DNA of 40,008 nt from Candidatus Pelagibacter sp. (lineage in GTDB: Bacteria; Pseudomonadota; Alphaproteobacteria; Pelagibacterales; Pelagibacteraceae). How positions within the stretch are numbered: position 1 is the first letter of the stretch; each line of letters opens with the position of its first letter. Positions 15,371 through 24,161 of the stretch are shown piece after piece. Both the position numbers and the translations under genes were made by a program. The stretch lies in contig JAOINI010000009.1 of NCBI GenBank assembly GCA_028139285.1, forward strand, positions 1-40,008. Reading direction: 5' to 3'. Under the pieces are notes generated by a model, which made no database searches, was not told where the DNA came from, and saw only the letters and a program-made list of their open reading frames with translations.

Positions 15371-15835
15371 TTAGTTTAAAATAAAAATACTAAAATTAAG
15401 AACTAAAGCATATGAGCTCCATAAAAGATAAGGGATCATTAATAAAAAACTCATCCTATCCTTTAGGTAATAAACTTTCATCAAAAGAACTATAAAAACT
15501 AAAATTATAATTAAATCTAATAAAGCTAAGCCAATTTGATGAAATCCAAAGAAAATTATACTCCAAATCATATTAAAAAATAGGTGCACAAAATATAATT
15601 TTAATATTTTGTTATCATAATTATTTATCCAAACGCGCCAAATAGCTACTGACATAAGAATATATAAAGTTGTCCATACAGGGCCAAACACCCAGCTTGG
15701 GGGATTAAAACTTGGAAGAATAATCTGAGAGTACCAAGGTTCTTTAAAAGTCGCAGTAGTGAAACCTCCGATTCCAGATGCTAAAAACGTTAACAATAGA
15801 AATAAAGTTAGAGATAAATATTTATTCTTAGTCAT
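15371..15835 (-). CDS. tspO: TspO/MBR family membrane protein
   Basis: Translocator protein homologue of 154 residues with five predicted membrane helices. Family signature is clear: WYSQIILPSFNPPSWVFGPVW between helices one and two, followed by LYILMSVAIW. In Rhodobacter TspO modulates pigment and tetrapyrrole gene expression in response to oxygen and light; in other bacteria it responds to stress and can degrade porphyrin in light. Here it is first in a tspO-hisN-Yip1 run and is divergent, 21 nt apart, from an SDR gene. It sits inside a block with photolyase-like genes, SOD and lipid modification, consistent with a photo-oxidative role. Confidence 0.93.
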   Translation of the reverse strand: MTKNKYLSLTLFLLLTFLASGIGGFTTATFKEPWYSQIILPSFNPPSWVFGPVWTTLYILMSVAIWRVWINNYDNKILKLYFVHLFFNMIWSIIFFGFHQIGLALLDLIIILVFIVLLMKVYYLKDRMSFLLMIPYLLWSSYALVLNFSIFILN

Positions 15836-15856
15836 ATTTTAAGGTATAACTAATTT

Positions 15857-16609
15857 ATGTCTCAAAATCAGAAAAAAATATGGATTACTGGAGCGAGTAG
15901 TGGAATAGGAAAGGCTGTAGCTGAAAAATTTGCTAATGAAGGATGGAAAGTTGCTGTATCTGCTAGAAGAAAAGAACTACTTGATGAGCTAGCTAAAAAT
16001 CCAAATATTGAATCATTTCCATTAGATGTAACAAATCGATCACAAATAAATGAAGTTTTTAAAAATATTAAAGATGAGTTTGGTGATTTAGATTTATGTT
16101 TATTTTCAAGCGGAACATATGAACCAAAAGATGAACAAAGTATAGATCCAGATAAAATAAAAAATGTAATGAACGTAAATTTTTTAGGTGTAATCGATTG
16201 TGTGAAATCCGTTGAGGATTACTTTAAAAATAGAAGGTCTGGACATATTTCTATAGTCTCGTCTATAGCTGGTTACAGGGGACTTCCCAATTCAAGTGGT
16301 TATGGGCCTTCAAAAGCTGCTTTAACTAATTTTAGTGAAAGCATTTATTTTGACTTTAAAAAATTTGGAGTAAGAGTGTCAGTGGTGTCACCTGGTTTTA
16401 TCAAAACTCCATTGACAGATAAGAATGAATTTCCTATGCCATTCTTAAAAACTCCTGAATATGCAGCAGAAAAAATTTTTAATGGTCTAGTTAAAGGAAA
16501 TACTTTTGAAATTCATTTCCCTAAAGGATTAACTTTAACTTTAAAATTTCTAAGAATATTACCTTACAGACTTTATTTATTTTTAGTGGACAAGTTGGTT
16601 AAACGATAA
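15857..16609 (+). CDS. SDR-family oxidoreductase
   Basis: Classical short-chain dehydrogenase of 250 residues with the intact active site: ITGASSGIGKA cofactor motif near the N-terminus, NVNFLG, SIVSSIAG with the catalytic serine, and YGPSK with catalytic tyrosine and lysine. The C-terminal 30 residues are hydrophobic (LTLKFLRILPYRLYLFLVD), suggesting membrane association and a lipid-like substrate. SDR genes of this type occur in the conserved gene group with COG2907, DUF1365 and CFA-type proteins in other proteobacteria; here it is convergent with sodB with no bases between stops. Substrate unknown. Confidence 0.92.
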   Translation: MSQNQKKIWITGASSGIGKAVAEKFANEGWKVAVSARRKELLDELAKNPNIESFPLDVTNRSQINEVFKNIKDEFGDLDLCLFSSGTYEPKDEQSIDPDKIKNVMNVNFLGVIDCVKSVEDYFKNRRSGHISIVSSIAGYRGLPNSSGYGPSKAALTNFSESIYFDFKKFGVRVSVVSPGFIKTPLTDKNEFPMPFLKTPEYAAEKIFNGLVKGNTFEIHFPKGLTLTLKFLRILPYRLYLFLVDKLVKR

Positions 16610-17194
16610 TTAAAGAAGAGACTCAACGTACTCCCAATTTATTAATTTATCGAAAAAATTTTCTAAATAAGCTGGTCTTTTATTTCTATAATCTAAGTAA
16701 TAAGAATGCTCCCAAACATCGCAACCTAATATTGGTTTCATATTGTGAATTAAAGGATTTTCAGCATTAGGTGATTTGGAAACCACAAGCTTGTCCTCTT
16801 TTAAAGATAGCCAACACCATCCAGATCCAAACTGTGAAACTCCAGCCTTTATAAATTCTTCCCTAAATTTTTCTAAACTTCCAAAATCTTGTTTTATCTT
16901 ATTTTCAAGTTTAGATGGAACATTTCCTCCACCATTAGGTCTCATACACTTCCAAAAAAGATTATGATTCCAGTGTTGACTAGCGTTGTTAAAAATACCT
17001 GTTTTTTTTTCGGCAGAAGCTTTTTTAATTATATCTTCCAAAGATAATTTTTCATAATCAGAACCTTTAATAAAATTATTGAGATTTGTAATATATGTCT
17101 GGTGGTGTTTACCGTGATGTAAATCCAAAGTTTGCTCTGACATTATTGGAGAAAGAGCTGAATGAGCGTAATCTAGTTTAGGAAGCTCAAACAT
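16610..17194 (-). CDS. sodB: Superoxide dismutase, iron type
   Basis: Converts superoxide to hydrogen peroxide and oxygen. The protein has 194 residues. Metal ligands by alignment to E. coli SodB are His26, His77, Asp159 and His163. FNNASQHWNH has the iron-type glutamine position, and DVWEHSYYLDY is the family signature. No signal peptide is seen, so it should be cytosolic. It follows DUF3833 on the same strand with a 1-nt gap and is probably the last gene of the flavoprotein-DUF1365-cfa-DUF3833-sodB run, which puts superoxide defence with lipid modification in one transcript. Metal preference between Fe and Mn cannot be proven from sequence alone. Confidence 0.96.
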   Translation of the reverse strand: MFELPKLDYAHSALSPIMSEQTLDLHHGKHHQTYITNLNNFIKGSDYEKLSLEDIIKKASAEKKTGIFNNASQHWNHNLFWKCMRPNGGGNVPSKLENKIKQDFGSLEKFREEFIKAGVSQFGSGWCWLSLKEDKLVVSKSPNAENPLIHNMKPILGCDVWEHSYYLDYRNKRPAYLENFFDKLINWEYVESLL

Positions 17195-17195
17195 A

Positions 17196-17720
17196 TTAAT
17201 CTTTTACAAACATTACTGTTAATTCTGCAACTTTGATCCCAAATTTAGTCATTGTCGCTCTATTAATTGCTACACGTTCATCCTGCATGAAAATCCAATC
17301 ATCAAAAGTAATTTTAATATTTTTACCTTTAACCGGTACCAGCAATACATATTCGAATTTAAAAGCTGGACCATACGAATATCCTTTAGCTGTTCCAACT
17401 ACATCAGATGCTGTTCCTTCATAGTTATGTTCATCAATTTTTTTAATAGTCCATTGACGAGTTTGTCTTTCCCCATCATTCCAATCAAAAACTTCGTCTA
17501 AAATTAATTGAGAACCATCCCATTTTCCGTTTAAATCAGCTTTAAATTGTCTCGTAACTTTTCCAGATCTATTTTGTAATACTCCCCAAGCTTTGACATT
17601 ACCCGATAAATAATTTTCGATTACAAGTCTTGGTTTTTGTTCTTTAAAATCTGTCGGTTTCATTTTATTTGCGCATCCTGTTGTTAAAATAAGTAAAAGT
17701 AATCCTATTAATTTTATCAT
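17196..17720 (-). CDS. DUF3833 lipoprotein
   Basis: Protein of 174 residues with a lipoprotein signal: hydrophobic residues 3-13, then LTTGC with the lipidated Cys16. The mature part is a lipocalin-like beta-rich domain matching DUF3833: YLSGNVKAWGVLQNRSG, WDGSQLILDEVFDWNDG, the TASDVVGTAKGYSYGPAF segment and a final FDDWIFMQDERVAINRATMTKFG. DUF3833 genes regularly accompany CFA-type and DUF1365 genes, and a lipid-binding or lipid-carrier role is inferred. It lies 5 nt downstream of the cfa gene and 1 nt upstream of sodB. Confidence 0.9.
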   Translation of the reverse strand: MIKLIGLLLLILTTGCANKMKPTDFKEQKPRLVIENYLSGNVKAWGVLQNRSGKVTRQFKADLNGKWDGSQLILDEVFDWNDGERQTRQWTIKKIDEHNYEGTASDVVGTAKGYSYGPAFKFEYVLLVPVKGKNIKITFDDWIFMQDERVAINRATMTKFGIKVAELTVMFVKD

Positions 17721-17725
17721 TGCGA

Positions 17726-18907
17726 CTATTTATTAGACATTGAGAATTGAATCAAGTTAATGTTTCTGGACTTAAAGCCTCCCTCACAATAAGATAAATA
17801 AAATTCCCACATACGTTTAAAATAATCATCAAAGCCAAGCGGGCTTATTTTGTCCCAAACACCTATAAAGTTTTTCCTCCAAGCAGCCAATGTTTTAGCA
17901 TAATCATCAGAATAAGCATTTATCTTTTCAAGTTTAAGGTCATTTTTCTTTATAAGTTTTTCTATGAAATTTATTGAAGGCAAAAATCCACCTGGAAAGA
18001 TATATTTTTGAATAAAATCCTCATTCGCTTTATATCTATCGAATAGTTCATCTTTTATAACAATTCCTTGAATAGCAGCAGTACCGTTATTATTGAGAAC
18101 TTTCTTAATTGTTCCAAAATATTGGTCCATATATTTTTCACCAACAGCTTCAATCATTTCTATTGAAGCAACATGATCATATTTTTCTTTAAGATCTCTA
18201 TAATCTAAAAACTTAACATTAACTTTATTATTTAATCCCGAGTTAAAAATTTTCTTTTTGGTAAAATCATATTGATTTTTTGAAATTGTAATACAATCAA
18301 CGCTAACATCATAGTTTTTCGCCAAAAATTCAGCAAAACCGCCCCAGCCACAACCTATCTCTAAAACCTTATTCCCCTCTTTTATTTTTAATAAATTTAT
18401 CAGTTCTTGAAATTTATTTTTTTGAGCATTTTCTAAATTGTCTTTTTCATCTTTATATAATGCACTTGAATAAGTAAGAGTTTTATCAAGCCACAAAGAA
18501 AAAAACTCATTGCCTAGATCATAATGTTTCGAAATATATTTTATACTTTTTGATTTTGTATTTGATACGAACATTTTTTTAATAAAATTTTTAATTTTTT
18601 GTAATTTTAGACTTCCAGAAAAAGAGTAAATTGTATTAATATTTCTCGCCGTAAGCTCAATTAAGTCAGTTAAATTTGAAGTATAAAAATCTTTTTTCAT
18701 ATATGCTTCGCCTAAAGCTGAACTTCCGCCCATAACAACATTAAGGTAAAAATGTGGATTATTTATTTTTATATCTGAAGATAATTTACTTTCTAAATCA
18801 CCGAAATGAAAAACTTTTCCATCGTAATTGATTAGTTTTAAATTTCCCTGTGAAATACTCTTTAATTTGTTTAGGACGAATTTTTCTGAAAATTTAATAA
18901 AACTCAT
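17726..18907 (-). CDS. cfa: CFA-type SAM-dependent fatty acyl methyltransferase
   Basis: Cyclopropane-fatty-acyl-phospholipid synthase family, 393 residues. The SAM-binding motif VLEIGCGWGG is at 181-190. The C-terminal SYCEGGFKSRNI carries Cys374, equivalent to the conserved cysteine of E. coli Cfa. The protein would add a methyl or methylene carbon from SAM to unsaturated acyl chains in the membrane. Next to DUF1365 and a COG2907 flavoprotein it may instead belong to a pathway for methylated or furan fatty acids, which protect against singlet oxygen in Rhodobacter; that is inference. It shares one base with the DUF1365 stop (TAATG). Confidence 0.92.
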   Translation of the reverse strand: MSFIKFSEKFVLNKLKSISQGNLKLINYDGKVFHFGDLESKLSSDIKINNPHFYLNVVMGGSSALGEAYMKKDFYTSNLTDLIELTARNINTIYSFSGSLKLQKIKNFIKKMFVSNTKSKSIKYISKHYDLGNEFFSLWLDKTLTYSSALYKDEKDNLENAQKNKFQELINLLKIKEGNKVLEIGCGWGGFAEFLAKNYDVSVDCITISKNQYDFTKKKIFNSGLNNKVNVKFLDYRDLKEKYDHVASIEMIEAVGEKYMDQYFGTIKKVLNNNGTAAIQGIVIKDELFDRYKANEDFIQKYIFPGGFLPSINFIEKLIKKNDLKLEKINAYSDDYAKTLAAWRKNFIGVWDKISPLGFDDYFKRMWEFYLSYCEGGFKSRNINLIQFSMSNK

Positions 18908-19665
18908 TAATATTCCTCATAACTTAAATTATTTTTAATTTTAACTTCTCTTTTTCTATATATCGCTCCTTTTTTCCACAAAAGTAATGCTTCATAATGT
19001 ATCGAACCTATAATTTTAATTGTCATTAAAGGATATTTGAAAAAATTTTTTATAAGCTGTTTAGAAGTAAATTCTTTTTTTTCTCCAGTTTGGGTAGCTG
19101 TTAAAATCGTTCCTACTGTATCAGTTTGTTTAATATAAACCGATAGCTTATCGTTTGGATTTAATAATTTAAAATTATAATAGGTTTCCATATCCATAAA
19201 AGGTGATACGTAAAATTTTTTTTTACATTTTTGTGAAATTTCTTCGTTATCTTTAATCTTAAAAATGTAAGTATGTTGCTCATTAAAAGTATTTTTAACC
19301 TCATAAAAAATTGCTTTTAGTTCATTTTCCTCATAACAATAAAATATACTTAGAGGATTAAAGACGTACCCAAAAATTCTCGGGTAACAAAGTATTTTAA
19401 TTTTATTAATTTTTTCTCCAATGTTAAACTTTTTTATATTAGAAAGTACCCATTCTTTTAAGCTACTGCCGTCACGTTCTCCATGGTCTTTGTCATAGAA
19501 GCTAAAAATATTAAATTTATTATGTGAGAAAATACTTATAGAACTATCCAATTGATGGATCTCATCCAAATCAATTAGCAAAGAAAAAGTTTTATATTTT
19601 AAAAAATGTCTTACTGGTTTGAATCTCGTATGAGTTACTTCGCCATTATAAATATAAGAGTTCAT
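18907..19665 (-). CDS. DUF1365 family protein
   Basis: Protein of 252 residues matching DUF1365: it begins IYNGEVTHTRFKPVRHFLKYKT, then FLINL-like core with LLIDLDEI, then a CYPRIFGYVFNPLSIFYCY segment and FYVSPFMDMETYYNF. The pattern RIFGYVFNPLSIF is diagnostic of the family. In Rhodobacter the homologous gene lies beside a CFA-type gene in the sigmaE/ChrR singlet-oxygen regulon. The biochemical activity is not established. Start and stop each share a base with a neighbour, indicating translational coupling with the flavoprotein gene and cfa. Confidence 0.92.
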   Translation of the reverse strand: MNSYIYNGEVTHTRFKPVRHFLKYKTFSLLIDLDEIHQLDSSISIFSHNKFNIFSFYDKDHGERDGSSLKEWVLSNIKKFNIGEKINKIKILCYPRIFGYVFNPLSIFYCYEENELKAIFYEVKNTFNEQHTYIFKIKDNEEISQKCKKKFYVSPFMDMETYYNFKLLNPNDKLSVYIKQTDTVGTILTATQTGEKKEFTSKQLIKNFFKYPLMTIKIIGSIHYEALLLWKKGAIYRKREVKIKNNLSYEEY

Positions 19666-20891
19666 TAAATTTTAAAGTTACGTATTAAATCTATAGACGA
19701 TTTTAATCCATCTTCATGAAAACCGTAACCAAAATAACTTCCACAAAACCATGTCCTTTTTTTACCTTGAATTAATTTTAAATCTTTTTGTAATTCAGTA
19801 TTTTCTGAATTCAAATAAGGATGAGTAAAGTTAACTTTTTTAATGATAGAATTATCATTAATTTTACAAATAGGGTTTAAAGTTAAAAAATAGTCTTTAG
19901 AGGTTTGTAAATTTTGTAGTTTATTTAACCAATAAGTAATACAAGTCTTTTTTCCATCTGAAACTGAATTCCAACTAGACCAAGCTCTTTTTCTACGAGG
20001 CATCAATATTTCGTCAGTATGAAGATAAGCCTCGTTTTTAACATAATTAAATTTTTCCAATATATTTTTTTCTTGTTCGGTGGGTTTTTCTAACATTCTT
20101 AAACTTTGATCTGCATGGGAAGCTAAAACTACTTGATCATAATCAACATACTCATTTCCAATAATTAATCTAATATTATCATCACTTCTAATTAATCTAT
20201 CTACTTTGTAATTTTTAAAAATTTCCCCACTAATTTTATCTGTAACTTTTTTAACGTAAGCTCTGCTTCTATTTGAAACCGTAAACCATTGTGGCCTATT
20301 TTTAAGTTTAAATAAGCCATGATTAGTAAAAAAATTTAGAAAAAATTTTAATGGCATTTCTTTTGCTTTATTAAAAGGCATTGACCAGATAGCTGCAACC
20401 ATAGGGATTAAGTGATAGTCAATGAAATAATTTGATAACTTTTTTTTATTCAGAAAACTGCCAAGGGTTTCCTCTTTAACTTCACTTTCTAGTAATTTTG
20501 GGGCAGTTTTATAAAATGAAATTATTTCTCTAATCATATTTAAAAATTTTAAATTAAGAACATTCAATTTATTAGCAAAAAGACCTCCTAGACCACTTCC
20601 ACTATATTCAACATTGCTATTTTTAATTGATACAGAAAATGACATATCGCTTTTTTCATAAGGAACTTTTAATTCATTGAAAAAATTTACTAAGTTTGGA
20701 TAAGTAACCTCATTAAAAACGATAAAGCCTAGATCTACTGGAACAATCTTATTGTCTTCTTCAATCTCGTGGGTAAAAGAATGGCCTCCAAAATGATTAT
20801 CTTTTTCGTATAGATCAACTTTATATTTTTTTGAAAGAAAATACGCAGAAGACAATCCTGAGATACCTGAGCCGATTACAGCAACTTTCAT
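19665..20891 (-). CDS. COG2907-type FAD/NAD(P)-binding amine oxidase-like protein
   Basis: Flavoprotein of 408 residues. The dinucleotide motif VIGSGISGLSSAYFL is at 4-18, followed by the ribose-binding acidic end YEKDNHFGGH and PVDLGFIVFNE. The C-terminal FAD-binding motif is WFCGSYFGYGFHEDGL. This is the COG2907 subfamily related to carotenoid desaturases and amine oxidases. In the same gene order elsewhere it is linked to modification of membrane fatty acids, perhaps desaturation. It starts 9 nt after the gcvP stop with no visible promoter or Shine-Dalgarno, so it may be read through from the gcv operon. It leads the overlapping set with DUF1365 and cfa. Confidence 0.9.
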   Translation of the reverse strand: MKVAVIGSGISGLSSAYFLSKKYKVDLYEKDNHFGGHSFTHEIEEDNKIVPVDLGFIVFNEVTYPNLVNFFNELKVPYEKSDMSFSVSIKNSNVEYSGSGLGGLFANKLNVLNLKFLNMIREIISFYKTAPKLLESEVKEETLGSFLNKKKLSNYFIDYHLIPMVAAIWSMPFNKAKEMPLKFFLNFFTNHGLFKLKNRPQWFTVSNRSRAYVKKVTDKISGEIFKNYKVDRLIRSDDNIRLIIGNEYVDYDQVVLASHADQSLRMLEKPTEQEKNILEKFNYVKNEAYLHTDEILMPRRKRAWSSWNSVSDGKKTCITYWLNKLQNLQTSKDYFLTLNPICKINDNSIIKKVNFTHPYLNSENTELQKDLKLIQGKKRTWFCGSYFGYGFHEDGLKSSIDLIRNFKI

Positions 20892-20900
20892 TAAAAAAGA

Positions 20901-23768
20901 TTAAGCAGCTTCATCTTTATATTCATCCATTGAAGGACATGAACATACTAAATTTCTATCTCCAAAAACGTTATCTACTCTAGCGACGGGTGCCCAATAT
21001 TTATTATTTTTTACATACTCAGTTGGAAAAGCTGCTTCCTCTCTTGAATAAGCATGTTTCCACTCACTGGAAGCTAACTCAACATAAGTATGAGGAGCAT
21101 TTTTCAGTGGGTTATCTGTTTTGTCAAACTTTGAAGATTCCACTAAATTTATTTCTTTTTTAATTTTTATAAGTGCATTACAAAATTTATCGATCTCCTC
21201 TAAATTTTCACTTTCTGTAGGTTCAATCATGATTGTACCAGCAACAGGCCAAGACATTGTTGGAGCATGGTAACCAAAGTCAATTAGTCTTTTTGCTAAA
21301 TCCTCCTCGGAGATTCCTGAATTTGCTTTGATTGGTCTGATATCTATAATACATTCATGTGCAACATTTCCATTCTTACCAGTATAAAGAACTTTATAAT
21401 CTTTAGATAATTTTTTTGAAATGTAATTTGCATTTAAAATTGAAACTTGTGAAGCTTTTTTCAATCCTTCAGCGCCCATCATCTTTATATACATCCAAGA
21501 AATTGGAAGTATACTTGAGCTTCCCCAAGGAGCAGCTGATACAGCTCCCATTCCATTCTTAGGGCCAGCTTCTTTAATAATCTCGTGTGTTGGTAAAAAA
21601 TCAGCTAAATGCTTAGCGCAAGCAATAGGACCCATTCCTGGTCCACCACCACCATGCGGTATACAAAATGTTTTGTGTAAATTAATATGACATACATCTG
21701 GTCCAAATTTTCCTGGTTTTGCAACGCCTACTAGTGCGTTTAGATTTGCTCCGTCCATATAAACTTGCCCACCATGCTTATGAATAACTTCGCAAATATC
21801 AATAATTTTTTCCTCAAATACTCCATGAGTAGAGGGGTATGTAACCATTAAAGCAGCTAAATCTTTTGAGTGTTTTTCAGCTTTATTTTTAAGATCATCT
21901 ATGTCCACGTTTCCATCATCGTCACAATTTACCACAACCACTTTCATACCACACATTTGGGCACTGGCTGGATTAGTTCCATGAGCTGAGTCTGGAATTA
22001 GACAAACGTTACGATTTTCTTGTTTATTATTTTTATGGAATTTTCTTATAGTCATTAGACCTGCATACTCTCCTTGAGCTCCAGAATTAGGCTGTAAAGA
22101 AACCGCATCATACCCTGTTATTTCTTTCAAATCATTTATTAGATCATTGAAAAGAATTTTATATCCTTCCATTTGATTTGTAGGAACAAAAGGATGTGGA
22201 AGTGAAAACTCCTTCCAGGTAATGGGAATTAATTCTGCAGTTGCATTGAGTTTCATTGTGCAAGATCCCAAAGCAATCATTGACCTATTTAGTGCAATAT
22301 CACAATCTTCGAGTTTCTTTAAATATCTTAACATTTCAGTTTCAGAGTGGTACTTATTAAAAACTGGGTGAGTTAAGTATTTTGAAGTTCTTAGAAGATT
22401 TTTGGGAAGATTATCTAGTTCAACTTTTATATCTTGTTTAACAATTTTAGAAATTCCAAATAACTTTAGTAACACATTCACATCATCAAGTTTTTTTGCT
22501 TCATCAAACGCAATTGATAAATGTTCTTTATCAACTTTTCTCAAGTTTATATTCTCTTTTAAAGCAGCTTCATATATAGAAACTGTTTTTTCATTGGTTT
22601 TAATTGTAACGGTATCGAAGAAATGATCTGATAAAATTTTGTAACCACCTGCTTTAATATTATCAGCAAAAATTTTGGCCAATTTAGAAGTTCTATTCGC
22701 TATTTTAAGTATTCCTTCAGGTCCATGATAAATTGCAAAAGCAGCAGAAATGATTGCTAATAACGCTTGAGCAGTACAAATATTACTTGTAGCTTTATCT
22801 CTACGTATGTGTTGCTCCCTAGTTTGTAAAGAAAGTCTGTAAGCCTTTTTTCCGTGTCTATCTTTTGAAACACCTATAATTCTTCCCGGCATTGATCTTT
22901 TGAATTCCTCCTTTGTAGCAAAAAACGCTGCATGAGGTCCGCCGTATCCCATTGGGATACCAAATCTTTGAGCACTACCAACAGCGATATCAGCTCCAAG
23001 TTCAGCTGGAGTTTTTAATCTAGCTAAGGCTAATAAATCACAAACCAAAATAGCTTTTCCATTTTTTTTGTGTATCTGACTTATGCTTTCACTAGGATCA
23101 TTAATCTCACCTAAAGTTCCTGGGTAAGATAAAACTCCACAAATAATATCTTCATTAATTTTTACTAGTTCTGTTGCTTCATCACCAATGATCAATTCTA
23201 AACCAAAAGGATTTGTTCTTGTCTTTATAAGATCAATTGTCTGTGGGTTGCAATTACTTGAAATAAATATTTTTTTTGAATTAGTCTTATCTAATCTCTG
23301 GCTTAAACCTACTGCCTCTGCTGTTGCTGTAGCTTCATCTAATAAAGAAGCATTAGCTATATCCATGCCTGTTAAGTCGATTATTGATTGTTGAAAATTT
23401 AATAACATTTCAAGACGACCTTGTGCCACTTCAGGCTGATAAGGTGTATAAGATGTGTACCACCCTGGATTTTCTAAAATATTTCTTAGAATTACATTAG
23501 GTGTGATAGAATTATAGTACCCCATCCCAATAAAATTTTTAAAGATTTTATTTTTTTTTGATATAGATTTTAATTTTTTTAAAGCATCGTTTTCTGACAT
23601 TGGCTGGTCGATCTTAAGATCATCTTTTAATAAGATTTTTTCTGGCACAGTATTGCTCATTAGGTCCTCTAATGATTTGTATCCAACGTATTGCAACATT
23701 TTGGACTGATCTTCTTCGGAAGGACCAATATGTCTTTTAATAAATTCTTTTGAATTATCGTCAATCAT
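20901..23768 (-). CDS. gcvP: Glycine dehydrogenase (decarboxylating), P protein
   Basis: PLP-dependent P protein of the glycine cleavage system, 955 residues, a single-chain (alpha plus beta) type. It decarboxylates glycine and passes the aminomethyl group to lipoyl-GcvH. The PLP lysine is Lys699 in INLHKTFCIPHGGGGPG. N-terminal landmarks are RHIGP near residue 15 and MGYYN plus YTPYQPE around 80-115. It starts one base after the gcvH stop, in the gcvT-gcvH-gcvP operon controlled by a glycine riboswitch. Product C1 units feed tetrahydrofolate. Dihydrolipoamide dehydrogenase is not encoded here. Confidence 0.98.
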   Translation of the reverse strand: MIDDNSKEFIKRHIGPSEEDQSKMLQYVGYKSLEDLMSNTVPEKILLKDDLKIDQPMSENDALKKLKSISKKNKIFKNFIGMGYYNSITPNVILRNILENPGWYTSYTPYQPEVAQGRLEMLLNFQQSIIDLTGMDIANASLLDEATATAEAVGLSQRLDKTNSKKIFISSNCNPQTIDLIKTRTNPFGLELIIGDEATELVKINEDIICGVLSYPGTLGEINDPSESISQIHKKNGKAILVCDLLALARLKTPAELGADIAVGSAQRFGIPMGYGGPHAAFFATKEEFKRSMPGRIIGVSKDRHGKKAYRLSLQTREQHIRRDKATSNICTAQALLAIISAAFAIYHGPEGILKIANRTSKLAKIFADNIKAGGYKILSDHFFDTVTIKTNEKTVSIYEAALKENINLRKVDKEHLSIAFDEAKKLDDVNVLLKLFGISKIVKQDIKVELDNLPKNLLRTSKYLTHPVFNKYHSETEMLRYLKKLEDCDIALNRSMIALGSCTMKLNATAELIPITWKEFSLPHPFVPTNQMEGYKILFNDLINDLKEITGYDAVSLQPNSGAQGEYAGLMTIRKFHKNNKQENRNVCLIPDSAHGTNPASAQMCGMKVVVVNCDDDGNVDIDDLKNKAEKHSKDLAALMVTYPSTHGVFEEKIIDICEVIHKHGGQVYMDGANLNALVGVAKPGKFGPDVCHINLHKTFCIPHGGGGPGMGPIACAKHLADFLPTHEIIKEAGPKNGMGAVSAAPWGSSSILPISWMYIKMMGAEGLKKASQVSILNANYISKKLSKDYKVLYTGKNGNVAHECIIDIRPIKANSGISEEDLAKRLIDFGYHAPTMSWPVAGTIMIEPTESENLEEIDKFCNALIKIKKEINLVESSKFDKTDNPLKNAPHTYVELASSEWKHAYSREEAAFPTEYVKNNKYWAPVARVDNVFGDRNLVCSCPSMDEYKDEAA

Positions 23769-24149
23769 TTAACTTGGGTTCTCCTTACAAAATTTATCAT
23801 ATTCGTCTTTTGACATAAGGGAGTCATACTCACCTTTATCTTTTATCTTTAACTTAAAAAACCAGCTCGCACCTTCAGGGTCAGTATTCACGCTCCCTGG
23901 GTCATCTGCAATAGCTTTATTTCCCTCTGTAATTTCTCCAGAAATTGGAGAATAGACATCACTCGCAGCTTTAGTAGACTCTACAACAGCTGCTTGACCC
24001 TCTTTTTCTACGGCTTTTCCTGCATCAGGAACCTCCACGAAAACAATATCACCGAGCATTTCTGTTGCATGCTTAGTTATTCCTACTGTAGCAACGTCTC
24101 CTTGCAATGAGACCCATTCGTGTTTTTTAGAAAATTTTTTTTCACTCAT
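23769..24149 (-). CDS. gcvH: Glycine cleavage system H protein
   Basis: Lipoyl-carrier protein of 126 residues that shuttles the aminomethyl intermediate between P and T proteins. The lipoylation site is Lys60 in [10 protein letters not shown], followed by VYSPISGEI and GSVNTDPEG, all conserved. It has normal length. It lies 12 nt after gcvT and directly abuts gcvP, so the three are one operon downstream of the glycine riboswitch. GAAACG-type sequence before the ATG is not a strong Shine-Dalgarno. Confidence 0.98.
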   Translation of the reverse strand: MSEKKFSKKHEWVSLQGDVATVGITKHATEMLGDIVFVEVPDAGKAVEKEGQAAVVESTKAASDVYSPISGEITEGNKAIADDPGSVNTDPEGASWFFKLKIKDKGEYDSLMSKDEYDKFCKENPS

Positions 24150-24161
24150 ATTCGTTTCCCT

